From Sporofaciens musculi (GTDB taxonomy: Bacteria; Bacillota; Clostridia; Lachnospirales; Lachnospiraceae), in the NCBI RefSeq assembly GCF_009830285.1, contig NZ_WUQX01000001.1:4154501-4218500 (forward strand): a stretch of 64,000 nt of DNA. Direction: 5' to 3'. Numbering within the stretch: position 1 is the first letter of the stretch; each line of letters starts with the position of its first letter. The notes under the pieces are model-generated. The model made no database searches. It was not told the DNA's origin and was given only the letters and a program-made list of their open reading frames with translations. Shown here one piece after another: positions 16,198 to 26,199 of this stretch. The position numbers were made by a program, and so were the translations under genes.

Positions 16198-18225
16198 ATG
16201 AAGTTTTTAGCAAACCGTAAACTAGCAACAAGAATCGGTATAATCACCACGGCAATTACTTTTACAGGCATGATTCTGCTATGGTTCATCGTGTCCAGCC
16301 GTATCTCTTCCATGGTGGAAAACAACGCCACCAACCAGATGATTGACGCCGTCGAATCCAGGGCTGCCATCATCAACGACTATGTCTCCTCTGCCGAAGA
16401 ATACATGTCGGCATTCGCCCTAAGCAGTGAAGTCCGCAACCTGTTAATGAATCCGGAAGATCCTGCCCTTCTGCAGGAAGCACAACGGTATACCGAAGAC
16501 TTTGCCGCAATCAAGGGAATCTTTGAGGGATTATACATCGCCACTCCATCCACATACGTCCTGACACATATCTCCCCGGATGCAATCGGAATCACCACTC
16601 GGACCGGAGAATCATTAGAAATGTTTCAGGAAACAATCCTTGCACAGCCTCAGCTAACCAATCTGGGCATCATGGAGTCTCCCGGAACCGGTAGTATGAT
16701 TTTGTCCATGTACTATCCGATTTTCGACGGGCAGACCTGTATCGGCTATGTCGGCGCAGGCGTCTATGCCAGCCACCTGACAGATGTGTTGCTGAATCTG
16801 GACATCAAAGGTATGACTCACAGCGAGTATGTATTTTTAAGCGTAGAGAACGGAACATACCTCTATCATGAAGACGAATCCATGCTGAACACAGAGACAA
16901 CCGACAAAGGTTATCTGGAAATCATAAACCGTATCAAATCCAACGGCAGTACAGAAGCGGGTACATATTCCTATCGGGATGAAAACGGAGTAGACCAACT
17001 GGTGGTCTACAAATACCTGAAAGATCGTAACTGGGTCTTCATGGTGCGCGACAATTCAGCAGAGGTCTATGAGCGCGTCACAATCGTGCGCGTCACGGTA
17101 GCAATCCTCTGTGCAACCGTAGCAGTAATCATCATCCTTGTTACGCTGCTCATTCTGTACAGGGAAGGCAGAGAACTTATGGCAATGGAGCGGGCGATCA
17201 GCCGCCTGGGCAAACTGGAGTTATCCGCTGACCGTGATCTGGAACCATTCTACGGCAGGACAGACGAGATCGGTATGATTGCGGAAACAATCCATCAAGT
17301 CTGCAACTGTCTGCGGAAGACGATTGAAGATATCGGACGGATTCTGGGTGAGATGGCAGCCGGCAACATAGCCGTAGACGTGGTAAAAAACGAAGACTAT
17401 TATATCGGAGATTTCCGAGTCCTGGCAGAAAGCCTGAAAAGTATCCGCACCCACCTGACAGACGTAATGTGCGACATTACCCATATCGCCAATCAGGTAA
17501 ACAGCGGCGCAAACCAGGTGTCCGCAGGCGCTCAGGCGCTGTCCTTAGGAACCATGCATCAAAAAGATTCTATGAACGGGCTGGTGTCCAACGTTACGGA
17601 CATTACCACACAGATTCAGAACAGCGCTGTCCGGTGCGGCGATGCCAGCAATCTGGTTGACAAAGCAACCGGCTATGCAGCCGAGGCAGATACAAAGATG
17701 GAGCAGCTCATTACAGCTACAAGGAACATTGACGAGTCCTCCTCCCAGATCGGCAGTATTATAAAAACCATCGAGGATATCGCCTTCCAGACCAACATTC
17801 TTGCGCTGAACGCCGCGGTAGAGGCCGCCCGCGCCGGCGATGCAGGCCAGGGCTTCTCCGTAGTATCGGATGAAGTCAGAAACCTTGCTTCCAAGTCCGC
17901 CGAAGCTGCAAGAGACACAAGCACGTTGATTGGACGTTCACTCCAAGATGTACAGACTGGTACAGAGTCTACAAACCTTGCCATATCCGCGATGCAGGTT
18001 ATTAATGAATGTATCCAGTCCATTAAAGCTCTGATGGATGAGATTTCTCTCGCCAGCGTCCAGCAGTCAGAGATGATCGTATCTGTTGAAAACAGGATTA
18101 AAGAAGTATCAAAAGTAATCGAAGAAAATTCCGACGCTGCTGAAGAAAGCGCGGCAATCTCCAACGAACTGTCCGACCAGGCTAAGACACTGAATCACTT
18201 GATCAGCCAGTTCCGCATAAAATAA
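16198..18225 (+). CDS. Methyl-accepting chemotaxis protein
   Basis: The start is ATG 16198 with AGGGGG upstream. Of 675 residues, TM1 lies near 11-31 and an extracellular double-Cache-like sensor domain follows to about 285 (VGAGVYASHLTDVLL, WVFMVRDNS). TM2 is near 292-315 (VAILCATVAVIIILVTLLIL). A HAMP segment and the long cytoplasmic helical hairpin complete it, with the conserved tip IAFQTNILALNAAVEAARAG. It binds a small ligand outside and signals through CheA/CheW. No chemotaxis or flagellar genes are in the window, so it acts with a remote system. Confidence 0.93.
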   Translation: MKFLANRKLATRIGIITTAITFTGMILLWFIVSSRISSMVENNATNQMIDAVESRAAIINDYVSSAEEYMSAFALSSEVRNLLMNPEDPALLQEAQRYTEDFAAIKGIFEGLYIATPSTYVLTHISPDAIGITTRTGESLEMFQETILAQPQLTNLGIMESPGTGSMILSMYYPIFDGQTCIGYVGAGVYASHLTDVLLNLDIKGMTHSEYVFLSVENGTYLYHEDESMLNTETTDKGYLEIINRIKSNGSTEAGTYSYRDENGVDQLVVYKYLKDRNWVFMVRDNSAEVYERVTIVRVTVAILCATVAVIIILVTLLILYREGRELMAMERAISRLGKLELSADRDLEPFYGRTDEIGMIAETIHQVCNCLRKTIEDIGRILGEMAAGNIAVDVVKNEDYYIGDFRVLAESLKSIRTHLTDVMCDITHIANQVNSGANQVSAGAQALSLGTMHQKDSMNGLVSNVTDITTQIQNSAVRCGDASNLVDKATGYAAEADTKMEQLITATRNIDESSSQIGSIIKTIEDIAFQTNILALNAAVEAARAGDAGQGFSVVSDEVRNLASKSAEAARDTSTLIGRSLQDVQTGTESTNLAISAMQVINECIQSIKALMDEISLASVQQSEMIVSVENRIKEVSKVIEENSDAAEESAAISNELSDQAKTLNHLISQFRIK

Positions 18226-18229
18226 AACA

Positions 18230-18271
18230 AAGGGGATTTTCCATCTGTCAAAAACAGAGGAAGATCCCCTT
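18230..18271. terminator. Bidirectional terminator between chemoreceptor and ogt
   Basis: AAGGGGAT (18230-18237) pairs with ATCCCCTT (18264-18271), continued by TTCC/GGAA and CTGT/ACAG. The two flanking genes converge here. Confidence 0.85.
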
Positions 18272-18278
18272 CAAAAAT

Positions 18279-18785
18279 CTATTCACCTGATTTATTCCCT
18301 TTTTCCAAAATCAACAGCTTCTCTTTTATGTGGATACCTCCGGCATACCCTGTCAGGCTGCCATTCGCCCCGACCACCCTATGGCATGGAATCATCAACG
18401 AAATAGCGTTGCGTCCCACCGCCCCGCCAACTGCCTGGGCTGACATCTGAGAAAGCCCCTTCTGCTCTGCAATTATTTTAGCTATCTCTCCATATGTCAT
18501 AGTCTTCCCATATGGAATCGTAAGCAGAATCTCCCATACAGCTCTTTGGAACGGGGTAGCCTTCATGGATAGGGGCGGAGTAAAATCTGGTTCTCTTCCG
18601 CTAAAATAAATAGAAAGCCACCTGTCTGCCTGTTCAAAAACAGGCATTTCTCTCTGCTCATGCTCCTTAGAAAGCCCAGCGCCAAAATACTTCTGACCGT
18701 CAAACCATAAGCCCGTCAGCGATTCTTTGTCGCTCGCAAGCGTAATTCCACCAAATGGCGAAGCGTAATGGTGCGTATACTCCAT
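18279..18785 (-). CDS. ogt: Methylated-DNA--protein-cysteine S-methyltransferase
   Basis: Start ATG 18785 lies nine bases after GGGGAGG; the upstream in-frame ATG lacks a site. The 168-residue protein shows the DNA-binding/active-site block IPYGKTMTYGEIA and the catalytic IPCHRVVGANG, where Cys accepts the alkyl group in a suicide reaction that repairs O6-alkylguanine. The N-terminal ribonuclease-like domain is short, as in Ogt rather than Ada. It appears monocistronic. Confidence 0.93.
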   Translation of the reverse strand: MEYTHHYASPFGGITLASDKESLTGLWFDGQKYFGAGLSKEHEQREMPVFEQADRWLSIYFSGREPDFTPPLSMKATPFQRAVWEILLTIPYGKTMTYGEIAKIIAEQKGLSQMSAQAVGGAVGRNAISLMIPCHRVVGANGSLTGYAGGIHIKEKLLILEKGNKSGE

Positions 18786-18878
18786 GGTCTGATACCTCCC
18801 CTGTCCCTTCACTCTTTTACTTCTGCCAATACTGCCAGATCTTATCCTACCATAATCCGCCTTTCTTAGTCAATGAAG

Positions 18879-21059
18879 TCAAATCATTACGTCGTTTCTC
18901 AACGCCTCATTTAAATCGCATTTCAGAATCCGTTTTCCACCAATATAATAAGCCAGTGCAACAAAGCCCATCATTGTCAGGCCAAAGAACAGAATTGGCA
19001 TTATGGGAGCCTCTGCCCAGAATACCCCAGGCTCTAAATGGCTGGCTCTTACAGAAAACTGAATAAACAGAGCCGTAAGGGGCAGGGTGACCAAAAAAGG
19101 TCTTCCCGCAATCACAAATCCCTCGATACAGAATATTTTTTTCATCTCCCGCGGCGTTACTCCGATAGACATATAGCGGGCAAATTCCCGCTTTCTCTGG
19201 CCCAGGAAGCCCAGCGTATTAGAAAATACGTTGGCAATCCCAATCACAGCAAGAAGTACAGTAAATCCCCCAAAAATCACCTTCATTCCCCTAATCATTC
19301 GGGCATTAGCCAGCTTCTCCTGGATACGATTCTCACTCTCCGCCATATATGACGGCTTAAGAACCGCCATCACAGCCTCCTCCAAAACCTTCAATTCTTC
19401 AAGGGCTTCCTTCTGTTTTGCCAAAATCCGAATCATACAGTCCGCTTCTACACTCCCCAACTGATGGGAAATATTTTCCCAGACAGACACAGGGATGAAA
19501 TGCACCAGTCCATAATCCTCATATTCTTCTCTCAGCGCTGGCGCTTCCTGGGTATAAGCTAAAACAGAAAGCTCTGCTCCATTTTCTGTGTTCCCCAAAC
19601 CAAACAGAATACTTTCTTTTGTATCTTCCTTTACAAAAGGCACATAACTCCTGTGACGATAATCACTGTTTACACTGTCCCAGACTTTATTTAACACAAT
19701 TCCTCCCTCAAGGCTTGGGGTAATCCCAATCTGTGAACAATACTTAAGAAAACTTTCATTATCCAATACCACAATGGGCGCTTTCACCTTAATCTCCCCT
19801 AATTCTCCATACTCTGCCGCTTTGTCAACGGCTCTTAGTCCGCCAAGGGCAAGCAGCTCGTTACTCTGACTATCCATTGGAATAATCGTCGTCCCCTGAG
19901 CCTTCTGGTATACAGTAACCTCCCCTATACTCTCTATTTTTCTCAGTTCCTTTGTCAATTCAAAATCTTCGATTGCAGTATCCTTTACCGTAGCCATAAT
20001 ATCCCATGCATCCTGATAGCGGGCAAAATAGGTCTCCCTGGTACTAATCTCAGAAAGAGTCGTAAAGCAAAGCATTATGGAAAACCCCAAAAACGACAGC
20101 AGCAGAGACAAAGAAGATATACGCAGAGCTTTTCTTTGGGCCTTCAATGCATTTCCTGCAAGCTCTCCCTCCATACCAAACAGCCAAAATAAAAAGGGAG
20201 AGTGTTTCTCCTTCTTAAGCTGCAAGCCTCCGCTGTTCCCAATGGCTTCAAGAGGCGTTATCCTGCTTAATTTTACTGCTGGTATCCAGGCAGAAAATAA
20301 CACGGTCACAGCAGAAGCCACCAGCGTAATTGCCAAGATGGCTGGATGGTACTGAAAAACAGCCTCGTAACGTCCAGGCAAATCCTTCGCGAACAGATTG
20401 ACAGCTCCGATTATGCAAAAGCTTACTCCCACGCCTGCCAGACTGCCAAGCAGCATCGGTAAGGCGCTTAAATATACTGCTTCCTGTAAAAGACAAATCT
20501 TAATCTGTCTCGGCGTTGCCCCAATTCCGGATAAAATACCAAACTGATGAAGCCTGGCGTTCATGGATAATTCAAAGGAATTCCGTATAATCAGAATCAG
20601 CGATATTGATACAAGTATCAATATTCCCAGATATAAAGTCAGCAATAACGGAGGCTCATCATCCTTGGGATCATGGACCAAATATCTGGACAACAGAAGG
20701 GAATGATAGAAAACAGCCTCATCTCCCAATCCGAGCTGTTCTGCAATCAAGGGCATATCCTCATAAATGGTCCGTATATCCTGAAAATAAATGTCAGCCT
20801 CATCTCCATTCATTACAATGCTCTCTACATTTTCAAAATTTTGAATCAGCGACAAATCAGCTTCATCCATCCCGCCTACCATGCGCCCCTGCCAGTCCCC
20901 TTCCTCCCTGACAATCTTTTCCAATTCATAGACCCAGAAATTATATGCCGTACAGCACAAAAGAGACAGGAACATGGTGGCAATAAAAGAGGCCGCCATC
21001 ACAGACACACAGGAGGACCTGTTATTTTTCAGATAACTCTTAGAGTAATCCTTCCACAT
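18879..21059 (-). CDS. ABC transporter permease, FtsX/MacB type, two FtsX modules
   Basis: ATG 21059 (MWKDYSKSYLK) has AGAGGAGGTGAG upstream, the site lying over the stop of the ATPase gene. The 726-residue protein has one N-terminal helix (about 20-42), an outer loop, three helices near 135-260, a second FtsX module with a helix near 310-330, a large outer domain of about 240 residues and three C-terminal helices. The inner loops LHQFGILSGIGATPRQIKI and REFARYMSIGVTPREMKK are the FtsX coupling motifs. Such proteins export peptides or lipids or signal mechanically. With a two-component system next to it, antimicrobial-peptide sensing and resistance (BceAB-like role) is plausible, although the domain layout is MacB/FtsX-like rather than classical BceB. 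Confidence 0.85.
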   Translation of the reverse strand: MWKDYSKSYLKNNRSSCVSVMAASFIATMFLSLLCCTAYNFWVYELEKIVREEGDWQGRMVGGMDEADLSLIQNFENVESIVMNGDEADIYFQDIRTIYEDMPLIAEQLGLGDEAVFYHSLLLSRYLVHDPKDDEPPLLLTLYLGILILVSISLILIIRNSFELSMNARLHQFGILSGIGATPRQIKICLLQEAVYLSALPMLLGSLAGVGVSFCIIGAVNLFAKDLPGRYEAVFQYHPAILAITLVASAVTVLFSAWIPAVKLSRITPLEAIGNSGGLQLKKEKHSPFLFWLFGMEGELAGNALKAQRKALRISSLSLLLSFLGFSIMLCFTTLSEISTRETYFARYQDAWDIMATVKDTAIEDFELTKELRKIESIGEVTVYQKAQGTTIIPMDSQSNELLALGGLRAVDKAAEYGELGEIKVKAPIVVLDNESFLKYCSQIGITPSLEGGIVLNKVWDSVNSDYRHRSYVPFVKEDTKESILFGLGNTENGAELSVLAYTQEAPALREEYEDYGLVHFIPVSVWENISHQLGSVEADCMIRILAKQKEALEELKVLEEAVMAVLKPSYMAESENRIQEKLANARMIRGMKVIFGGFTVLLAVIGIANVFSNTLGFLGQRKREFARYMSIGVTPREMKKIFCIEGFVIAGRPFLVTLPLTALFIQFSVRASHLEPGVFWAEAPIMPILFFGLTMMGFVALAYYIGGKRILKCDLNEALRNDVMI

Positions 21060-21064
21060 GCTAC

Positions 21065-21742
21065 TCACCTCCTCTGGTCACTGATGATTCTGCCGTCTTC
21101 TATGGTCAGGATTCTATCCGCCTCCAACGCCACTTTTTCATCATGGGTAATAAGCAGAATTGTTTGATTCATATCACGGTTGGAGAGCTTCAACAAATCT
21201 ATAATCTCAACGGAATTCTTTCGATCAAGATTTCCCGTAGGCTCGTCCGCCAAAAGAATTGCCGGCCGGTAGATGAGCGCTCTGGCAATGGCGGCTCTCT
21301 GCTGCTGGCCGCCCGATAATTGACTAGGCAGTGAAGATAGCTTATCCTGGATTCCCAGCCTGTTTACAATTTCCTCAAAATAATCCTTATCTGGCTTTCG
21401 TTTATCAAGAAGAAGCGGCATAAGAATATTCTTTTCCACAGTTAAGGTAGGAATCAGATTATAAAACTGATAGATAAGCCCCACCTTCCGCCTCCTGAAA
21501 ATGGCAGCCTCCCTGTGGTTCAGTCCTCCAATGTCTACGCCGTCTACAGTCACGCTCCCCGCTGTAGGCTTATCAACGCTTCCCAAAATATGCAGAAGCG
21601 TTGACTTTCCAGACCCTGACGCACCGACGACCGCAACAAAATCTCCCTTCTCAAAAGACAGGTCAATTCCGTTTAAAGCAGCCACCTGATTATCACCTTT
21701 TCCATAAATTTTTGTAACCTGGCTACATTTCAATATTTCCAT
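21065..21742 (-). CDS. ABC transporter ATP-binding protein (LolD/MacB family)
   Basis: The 225-residue protein has Walker A GASGSGKST, Q-loop YQFYNLIPTLTVEKN, signature LSGGQQQRAAIARAL, Walker B ILLADEPTGNLD and the H-loop THD. The pattern is that of LolD/MacB/BceA-type ATPases that pair with FtsX-domain permeases. Its stop lies five bases before the permease start, so the two are co-translated. It energises the permease at the inner face of the membrane. Confidence 0.93.
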   Translation of the reverse strand: MEILKCSQVTKIYGKGDNQVAALNGIDLSFEKGDFVAVVGASGSGKSTLLHILGSVDKPTAGSVTVDGVDIGGLNHREAAIFRRRKVGLIYQFYNLIPTLTVEKNILMPLLLDKRKPDKDYFEEIVNRLGIQDKLSSLPSQLSGGQQQRAAIARALIYRPAILLADEPTGNLDRKNSVEIIDLLKLSNRDMNQTILLITHDEKVALEADRILTIEDGRIISDQRR

Positions 21743-21826
21743 GGCAACCTCCTGATTCTATTATTTGTCCACAGGAAAAACCTGTGACAGTTACCATTAT
21801 AGCAAATGAAAGTGACAGCTCAGTGA

Positions 21827-23023
21827 CTAGCGCAAGCCTTCCCGTGGGGGATAAAAACGTATCTCAAAACAGGCTCCGCCCTCCATAAGATTATATGCGC
21901 TTAGAACTCCCTCCTGCATCTCCACAATAGCCTTTGCAAGCGGCAGCCCGATCCCAATACCGTCAGTCTTCCTATTCCTCCCCCGATAGAATCTCTCAAA
22001 CAGCCGTATAATATCTTCCCTGGCAAATCCTTTTCCCTCATCCCATATCCGTATCTGCACATAGAGGGGATTCTTTTCATAAGCGCAATGAACCACAGCT
22101 TTGGCTTCAGATGCCTCTATGCAATTCTTCATGAGATTCATAATAGCTTCCATCGTCCAATCCAAATCCACAAAAATATCTGCCCCACCCATTTCCGGAA
22201 TATCCACATTCACTTCTGACTGTACAAAAAGCTCTTGAAGCTGATCAGAAGCTAGGGTTAATACAGTAAACACATCCACATGGGTCCTTTTAAGCATAAG
22301 CGTCCCTGAATCAATGCGGGATAAAAGCAACAGCGACTCCTCCAGCCTGGTCATCCTGTCTAACTGGCGTTTCATCCGTTCAGGATAATCAGCAGAAGGC
22401 TGTTCCTTCATCATCTGAACAGCCAAAGAAAGCGCCGTAATGGGCGTCTTTAGCTGGTGGGCAATGTTGGCAAGATTTTCTGCATAGTTATTCCTTGCCG
22501 CCAGAGCCCTATCCCTGGTCTGGTAAAGCATAGTCACAGTTTTATAAATCTCGTCCTGCAATCCAGAAAATTCATCCTCCCACCTGTCCCAAAGCAGACC
22601 TTTGCCTCCTGTATTGATTTTCGCCAGATAGCCTGTCAGCATATTGATCCGTTCTTCCATTTTCCTTCTACCGTACTGAAGCCTGTAAAGAAACAGAAAA
22701 ATGCCTGCCCCTAATCCCACGGCAGCGCCCCCAATCGCCATGGGACCCACAGTTAGAAAATCCCATGAACGATAACCGAAGGACGTAAGTATATTTTCAC
22801 TTACAGTTACCGCGGCAAATGCTTCTCTTTTTTTTAACACCTCCAAAATTACATGCTTCGAGTCCGGACAACGTTCCATTACCTGTCCACAGACATTTCC
22901 CAACATCTGAAACTGCTTTTGAGCAAAATAATGACTTAGAAAAATCGCTGTCAGTGCAGTTATCGCAAAACTGACTGACAGCGCAAGCATAAGCGTCATT
23001 CTGCCTTTTACTCTTGTATCCAT
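21827..23023 (-). CDS. Sensor histidine kinase
   Basis: The ATG at 23023 (MDTRVKGRMTLML) has GGAGGAGG upstream and overlaps the response-regulator end by 16 bp. Of 398 residues, TM1 is near 11-30, a short outer segment of about 70 residues follows and TM2 is near 98-118. A phospho-acceptor helix (NIAHQLKTPITAL, His in HQLKTP) and a HATPase domain with the N-box NLMKNCIEAS, the G1 box DEGKGF and GIGIGLPLAK complete it. It phosphorylates the regulator encoded just upstream, and probably senses an envelope stress linked to the ABC transporter downstream. Confidence 0.92.
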   Translation of the reverse strand: MDTRVKGRMTLMLALSVSFAITALTAIFLSHYFAQKQFQMLGNVCGQVMERCPDSKHVILEVLKKREAFAAVTVSENILTSFGYRSWDFLTVGPMAIGGAAVGLGAGIFLFLYRLQYGRRKMEERINMLTGYLAKINTGGKGLLWDRWEDEFSGLQDEIYKTVTMLYQTRDRALAARNNYAENLANIAHQLKTPITALSLAVQMMKEQPSADYPERMKRQLDRMTRLEESLLLLSRIDSGTLMLKRTHVDVFTVLTLASDQLQELFVQSEVNVDIPEMGGADIFVDLDWTMEAIMNLMKNCIEASEAKAVVHCAYEKNPLYVQIRIWDEGKGFAREDIIRLFERFYRGRNRKTDGIGIGLPLAKAIVEMQEGVLSAYNLMEGGACFEIRFYPPREGLR

Positions 23024-23691
23024 GCATCCTCCTCCATGCGATACCCAAAACTGCGAATCGTTTTCAAGCAAGACGGCTGGTGAAGCTTCTCCCGCAAACG
23101 CTTAATCGCCACCGTCAGCGTATTGTCATTTACATAGTTCCCGTTTTTGTCCCATACTTGCAAAAGAAGACTCTCCCTTGTAACGGTCTTCCCCTTGTTC
23201 GTCATCAAAAGCAGTAAAATCTGATACTCTGCCTGGCTTACGGAAATCTCCTCCCCCTGGTAAAAAACTGCCATTGCTTTTTTATCCAGGGAAATACTGC
23301 CGCAGGACAGATAGCGTCCTGACACCTCCCTTGTCCTGCGAAGCAAAGCCCGAACACGTGAATACAAAACCTCCAGCTCAAAGGGCTTCACCACATAGTC
23401 GTCGGCCCCCTCCTCGAATCCGGCTACAATATCACAGGTATCATTCCGTACAGTCAGAAAAATAACCGGAACCTCCACCCATCTGGAACGAATCCACCTT
23501 AACAGGTCATTCCCCTTCCCATCCGGCAGATTCCAGTCAACCAGCGCAAGCTCTGGAACCTGACGCATAAATCCCCTTTTTCCTTCCTGAAGCGTCCGAA
23601 ACACAGAGACAGAATACCCCTTTTTTACCAGATATTCCTTCACCATTCTCGCAATATTTTCATCATCTTCAATGTAATAGATTTCCGTCAT
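23008..23691 (-). CDS. OmpR-family response regulator
   Basis: Start ATG 23691 (MTEIYYIEDDENIA) is preceded by GGGAGGCGTTGAA. The receiver domain has the acidic pair EDD, phospho-Asp in LALVDWNLPDG and Lys in ADDYVVKPFELEVL. The C-terminal winged helix (about 125-225) shows SQAEYQILLLLMTNKGK and NTLTVAIKRLREKL. With the kinase and the FtsX-type ABC pair behind it, it likely activates that transporter. An in-frame ATG directly fused to the cobA-hemD stop (TAGATG) exists but the internal start has the better site. Confidence 0.93.
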   Translation of the reverse strand: MTEIYYIEDDENIARMVKEYLVKKGYSVSVFRTLQEGKRGFMRQVPELALVDWNLPDGKGNDLLRWIRSRWVEVPVIFLTVRNDTCDIVAGFEEGADDYVVKPFELEVLYSRVRALLRRTREVSGRYLSCGSISLDKKAMAVFYQGEEISVSQAEYQILLLLMTNKGKTVTRESLLLQVWDKNGNYVNDNTLTVAIKRLREKLHQPSCLKTIRSFGYRMEEDAWIQE

Positions 23692-23715
23692 TTCAACGCC
23701 TCCCGCCAGTTCCAT

Positions 23716-25224
23716 CTATACACACGCAGCTAACGCCTCCACCGTCGCATTCTTAGCAACGTCCGTTTGCATTCCTGCTTCTATTGCCGCCTGCTGCGTC
23801 TTCTCTCCGATACACACGGCGCGCACCGTTTCATATGGGAAATCCCCCAACATACGGCAGAAGCCCTCCACTGTTGAACTGCTGGTAAAGATTACGCCGG
23901 TAACCGAACCATTTTCCATAAATGAGCGAAGCATCTCCCCTCTTTCCATGGAAAATTCCGTATCATAAACAGCAAGCTCCCGATAACTTAACTTCGGATT
24001 CCTCTCTATCTCTTGAAGAAGCTCAGCACCTCCCCGCGAGGACCTTGCAAGCAGAAGTCTTGTCCCGTCTGTAAGCTTTCCTGCAAGCAGTTTTCCAAGG
24101 GAAATCCCGTCATAATGTTCAGGTACATAATCTGCCTGGATACCTCTTTTCCTTAATTCCTCTGCGGTGCCCCCTCCAATCGCTGCGAACCGCATATGGG
24201 ATAACGCCCGTACATCCCTGCCATTTTCCAGCAGTAACTCAAAGAATCTTTCAACGCCATAAGGGGATGTGAAAACCAATACCTGATACTTAAAGAGCTC
24301 TTTCATCTCTGCCTCAATCTCCTTAAGCCGGCCTTCATCCTGGATTGGTACTGTGCGAATCGTCGGCACAGTCAGCACCTCAGCCCCCATCTCCCTTAAC
24401 CTCTCCTGTAATCTGGTATCCCGTTCTTTTGGACGCGTGACGATAAGCTTTTCCCCGAACAATGGAAGCTTATGGTACCATGCAAACTGCTCTGCCAGTG
24501 CGCATACCTCTCCCACAACAATCGTAGAAGGAGCTTTTATCTGCCTCTTTCGCGCCGCCTTGGCCAGCGTTCCTACTGTTGCCACAATTCTTCTCTGTCT
24601 GGCCGTTGTCCCTTGCTCAAGGATTGCCGCCGGCGTATTCTTATCCATTCCCCCATGTTCAAGACCTTTCATAATATCCTCCAATGCACTCACACCCATG
24701 AGAAATATCAGGGTTCCCTGGGTCTTAACAAGGGCCTCATAGGGAATCGTCTGGCTTTTTCCTGCCCGATGATGTCCGGTGACAATATGTACATCCGACA
24801 CATAGTCTCTGTGTGTCACAGGAATCCCATTGTAGGCCGGTACTGAAAGGGAAGATGAGATTCCCGGAACCACCTCAAAGGAAATTCCCGCCCGACACAG
24901 AGCCTCCGCCTCCTCCCCGCCGCGGCCGAACAAGAAGGGATCGCCTCCCTTCAGACGCACAACCTTTTTCCCAAGCTTTGCCTCTCTAATCAGTATCCGG
25001 TTAATCTCCTCCTGGGGCGCCCCATGTTTTCCCGCAGATTTTCCAACGCCAATCATCTTCTTGCCTGCAGGTATCATACTCAGCACCTCATCGCCCACAA
25101 GCCTGTCATATACAATACAGTCTCCTTCCCTCAAAAGCCTCTCTGCCTTCACCGTCAAAAGCTCGCATGAACCGGGACCGGCCCCCACAAGCCACACCTT
25201 TCCTGCTTCTCTAACATCTCCCAT
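23716..25224 (-). CDS. cobA-hemD: Uroporphyrinogen-III methyltransferase / uroporphyrinogen-III synthase fusion
   Basis: This bifunctional protein has 502 residues. Residues 1-245 are an SAM-dependent SUMT with WLVGAGPGSCELLT, RLKGGDPFLFGRGGEE and VPGISSSL, which converts uroporphyrinogen III to precorrin-2. Residues 255-502 are the synthase half, which closes hydroxymethylbilane (FTSPYGVERFF, FTSSSTVEGF). The fusion is widespread in clostridia and feeds siroheme or cobalamin synthesis. HemC, supplying its substrate, is directly upstream, and the next gene starts within the stop codon region, implying a shared transcript. Confidence 0.95.
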   Translation of the reverse strand: MGDVREAGKVWLVGAGPGSCELLTVKAERLLREGDCIVYDRLVGDEVLSMIPAGKKMIGVGKSAGKHGAPQEEINRILIREAKLGKKVVRLKGGDPFLFGRGGEEAEALCRAGISFEVVPGISSSLSVPAYNGIPVTHRDYVSDVHIVTGHHRAGKSQTIPYEALVKTQGTLIFLMGVSALEDIMKGLEHGGMDKNTPAAILEQGTTARQRRIVATVGTLAKAARKRQIKAPSTIVVGEVCALAEQFAWYHKLPLFGEKLIVTRPKERDTRLQERLREMGAEVLTVPTIRTVPIQDEGRLKEIEAEMKELFKYQVLVFTSPYGVERFFELLLENGRDVRALSHMRFAAIGGGTAEELRKRGIQADYVPEHYDGISLGKLLAGKLTDGTRLLLARSSRGGAELLQEIERNPKLSYRELAVYDTEFSMERGEMLRSFMENGSVTGVIFTSSSTVEGFCRMLGDFPYETVRAVCIGEKTQQAAIEAGMQTDVAKNATVEALAACV

Positions 25225-25286
25225 TTACTACCCCCGTTATACATATAATTGAAGCCGTATCTCTGACGACACAGCCTCCCGATACA

Positions 25287-26180
25287 TTAAAATATCCAAT
25301 CTACATTCCGCTTCAATTCCTGTGCCAAAGAAACTCCCAGGCCTTCCGCCTGGGACCTGTCACCAGATATGCACATTTTCCCATACTCGCCTGTCTCATC
25401 ATTATAATACAGCCCTCTTACGCGCATCCATTTCTCATCAAGATGCTCCGCATACACTCCAATGGGGCAGGAACAGCCGCCGTTTAAGTAGGCTATATAT
25501 GCCCGTTCTGCAATGGCACATTCCTTCGCCTTCTCATCAAAAAATCCCTGCAGAAATCCATAGTCCTCCTCTGCTCTCCCCTGGATGCAGAGAATTCCCT
25601 GGCCTGCTGCCGGAACCATCTCCTTTGTGGTGAAATACCTGCTAATCCTTCCTTCAAGTCCCAGCCTTTTTAACCCCGCCGCCGCCAGAACCAACGCGCC
25701 ATATTCTCCGCCATCCAGCTTCTCAAGTCTGGTTAAAACATTTCCTCGAATCGTCTGAAGCTCTGCATTGGGATAAATCTTCTTAAGCTGCAGGCTCCTT
25801 CTGTTGCTGGAGCAGCCAATAGGCCCGCCATATTCATATTCTGTTGTCCCCTCTGGCAGAACAAGCACATCCCTTGCATCCTCCCGCGCCGAATATCCAA
25901 TAATGGGAATATTCGGCGCGATTTCCATAGGCATGTCTTTCAGAGAATGTACGGACAAATCTGTATATCCCTCCAGTAAAAATGTATCCAATTCCTTGAC
26001 AAACAGCCCTTTGCCCCCAATCTCATCAAGCCTCTTAGACAGAATCCTGTCGCCGGTCGTCATTACCGTCACCAGCTCGGCCTCATATCCCTCACAATGA
26101 GTTTCGATATAATCTGCCACCATCTGCGCCTGGATACAGGCAAGTCTGCTCTTTCGTGTCCCAATCCTGATTTTCCTCAT
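25287..26180 (-). CDS. hemC: Porphobilinogen deaminase (hydroxymethylbilane synthase)
   Basis: I chose MRKIRIGTRKSRLA at 26180. The family signature includes KDMPMEI, the loop RGNVLTRLEKL and the cofactor cysteine in NGGCSCPIGVYAE, which carries dipyrromethane. The length of about 297 residues is close to normal. It polymerises four porphobilinogens to hydroxymethylbilane for the CobA-HemD fusion encoded next. No hemA, hemL or hemB lie in the window, so the early steps are elsewhere. Confidence 0.96.
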   Translation of the reverse strand: MRKIRIGTRKSRLACIQAQMVADYIETHCEGYEAELVTVMTTGDRILSKRLDEIGGKGLFVKELDTFLLEGYTDLSVHSLKDMPMEIAPNIPIIGYSAREDARDVLVLPEGTTEYEYGGPIGCSSNRRSLQLKKIYPNAELQTIRGNVLTRLEKLDGGEYGALVLAAAGLKRLGLEGRISRYFTTKEMVPAAGQGILCIQGRAEEDYGFLQGFFDEKAKECAIAERAYIAYLNGGCSCPIGVYAEHLDEKWMRVRGLYYNDETGEYGKMCISGDRSQAEGLGVSLAQELKRNVDWIF

Positions 26181-26199
26181 ACACATCTCCCCTAATCCC

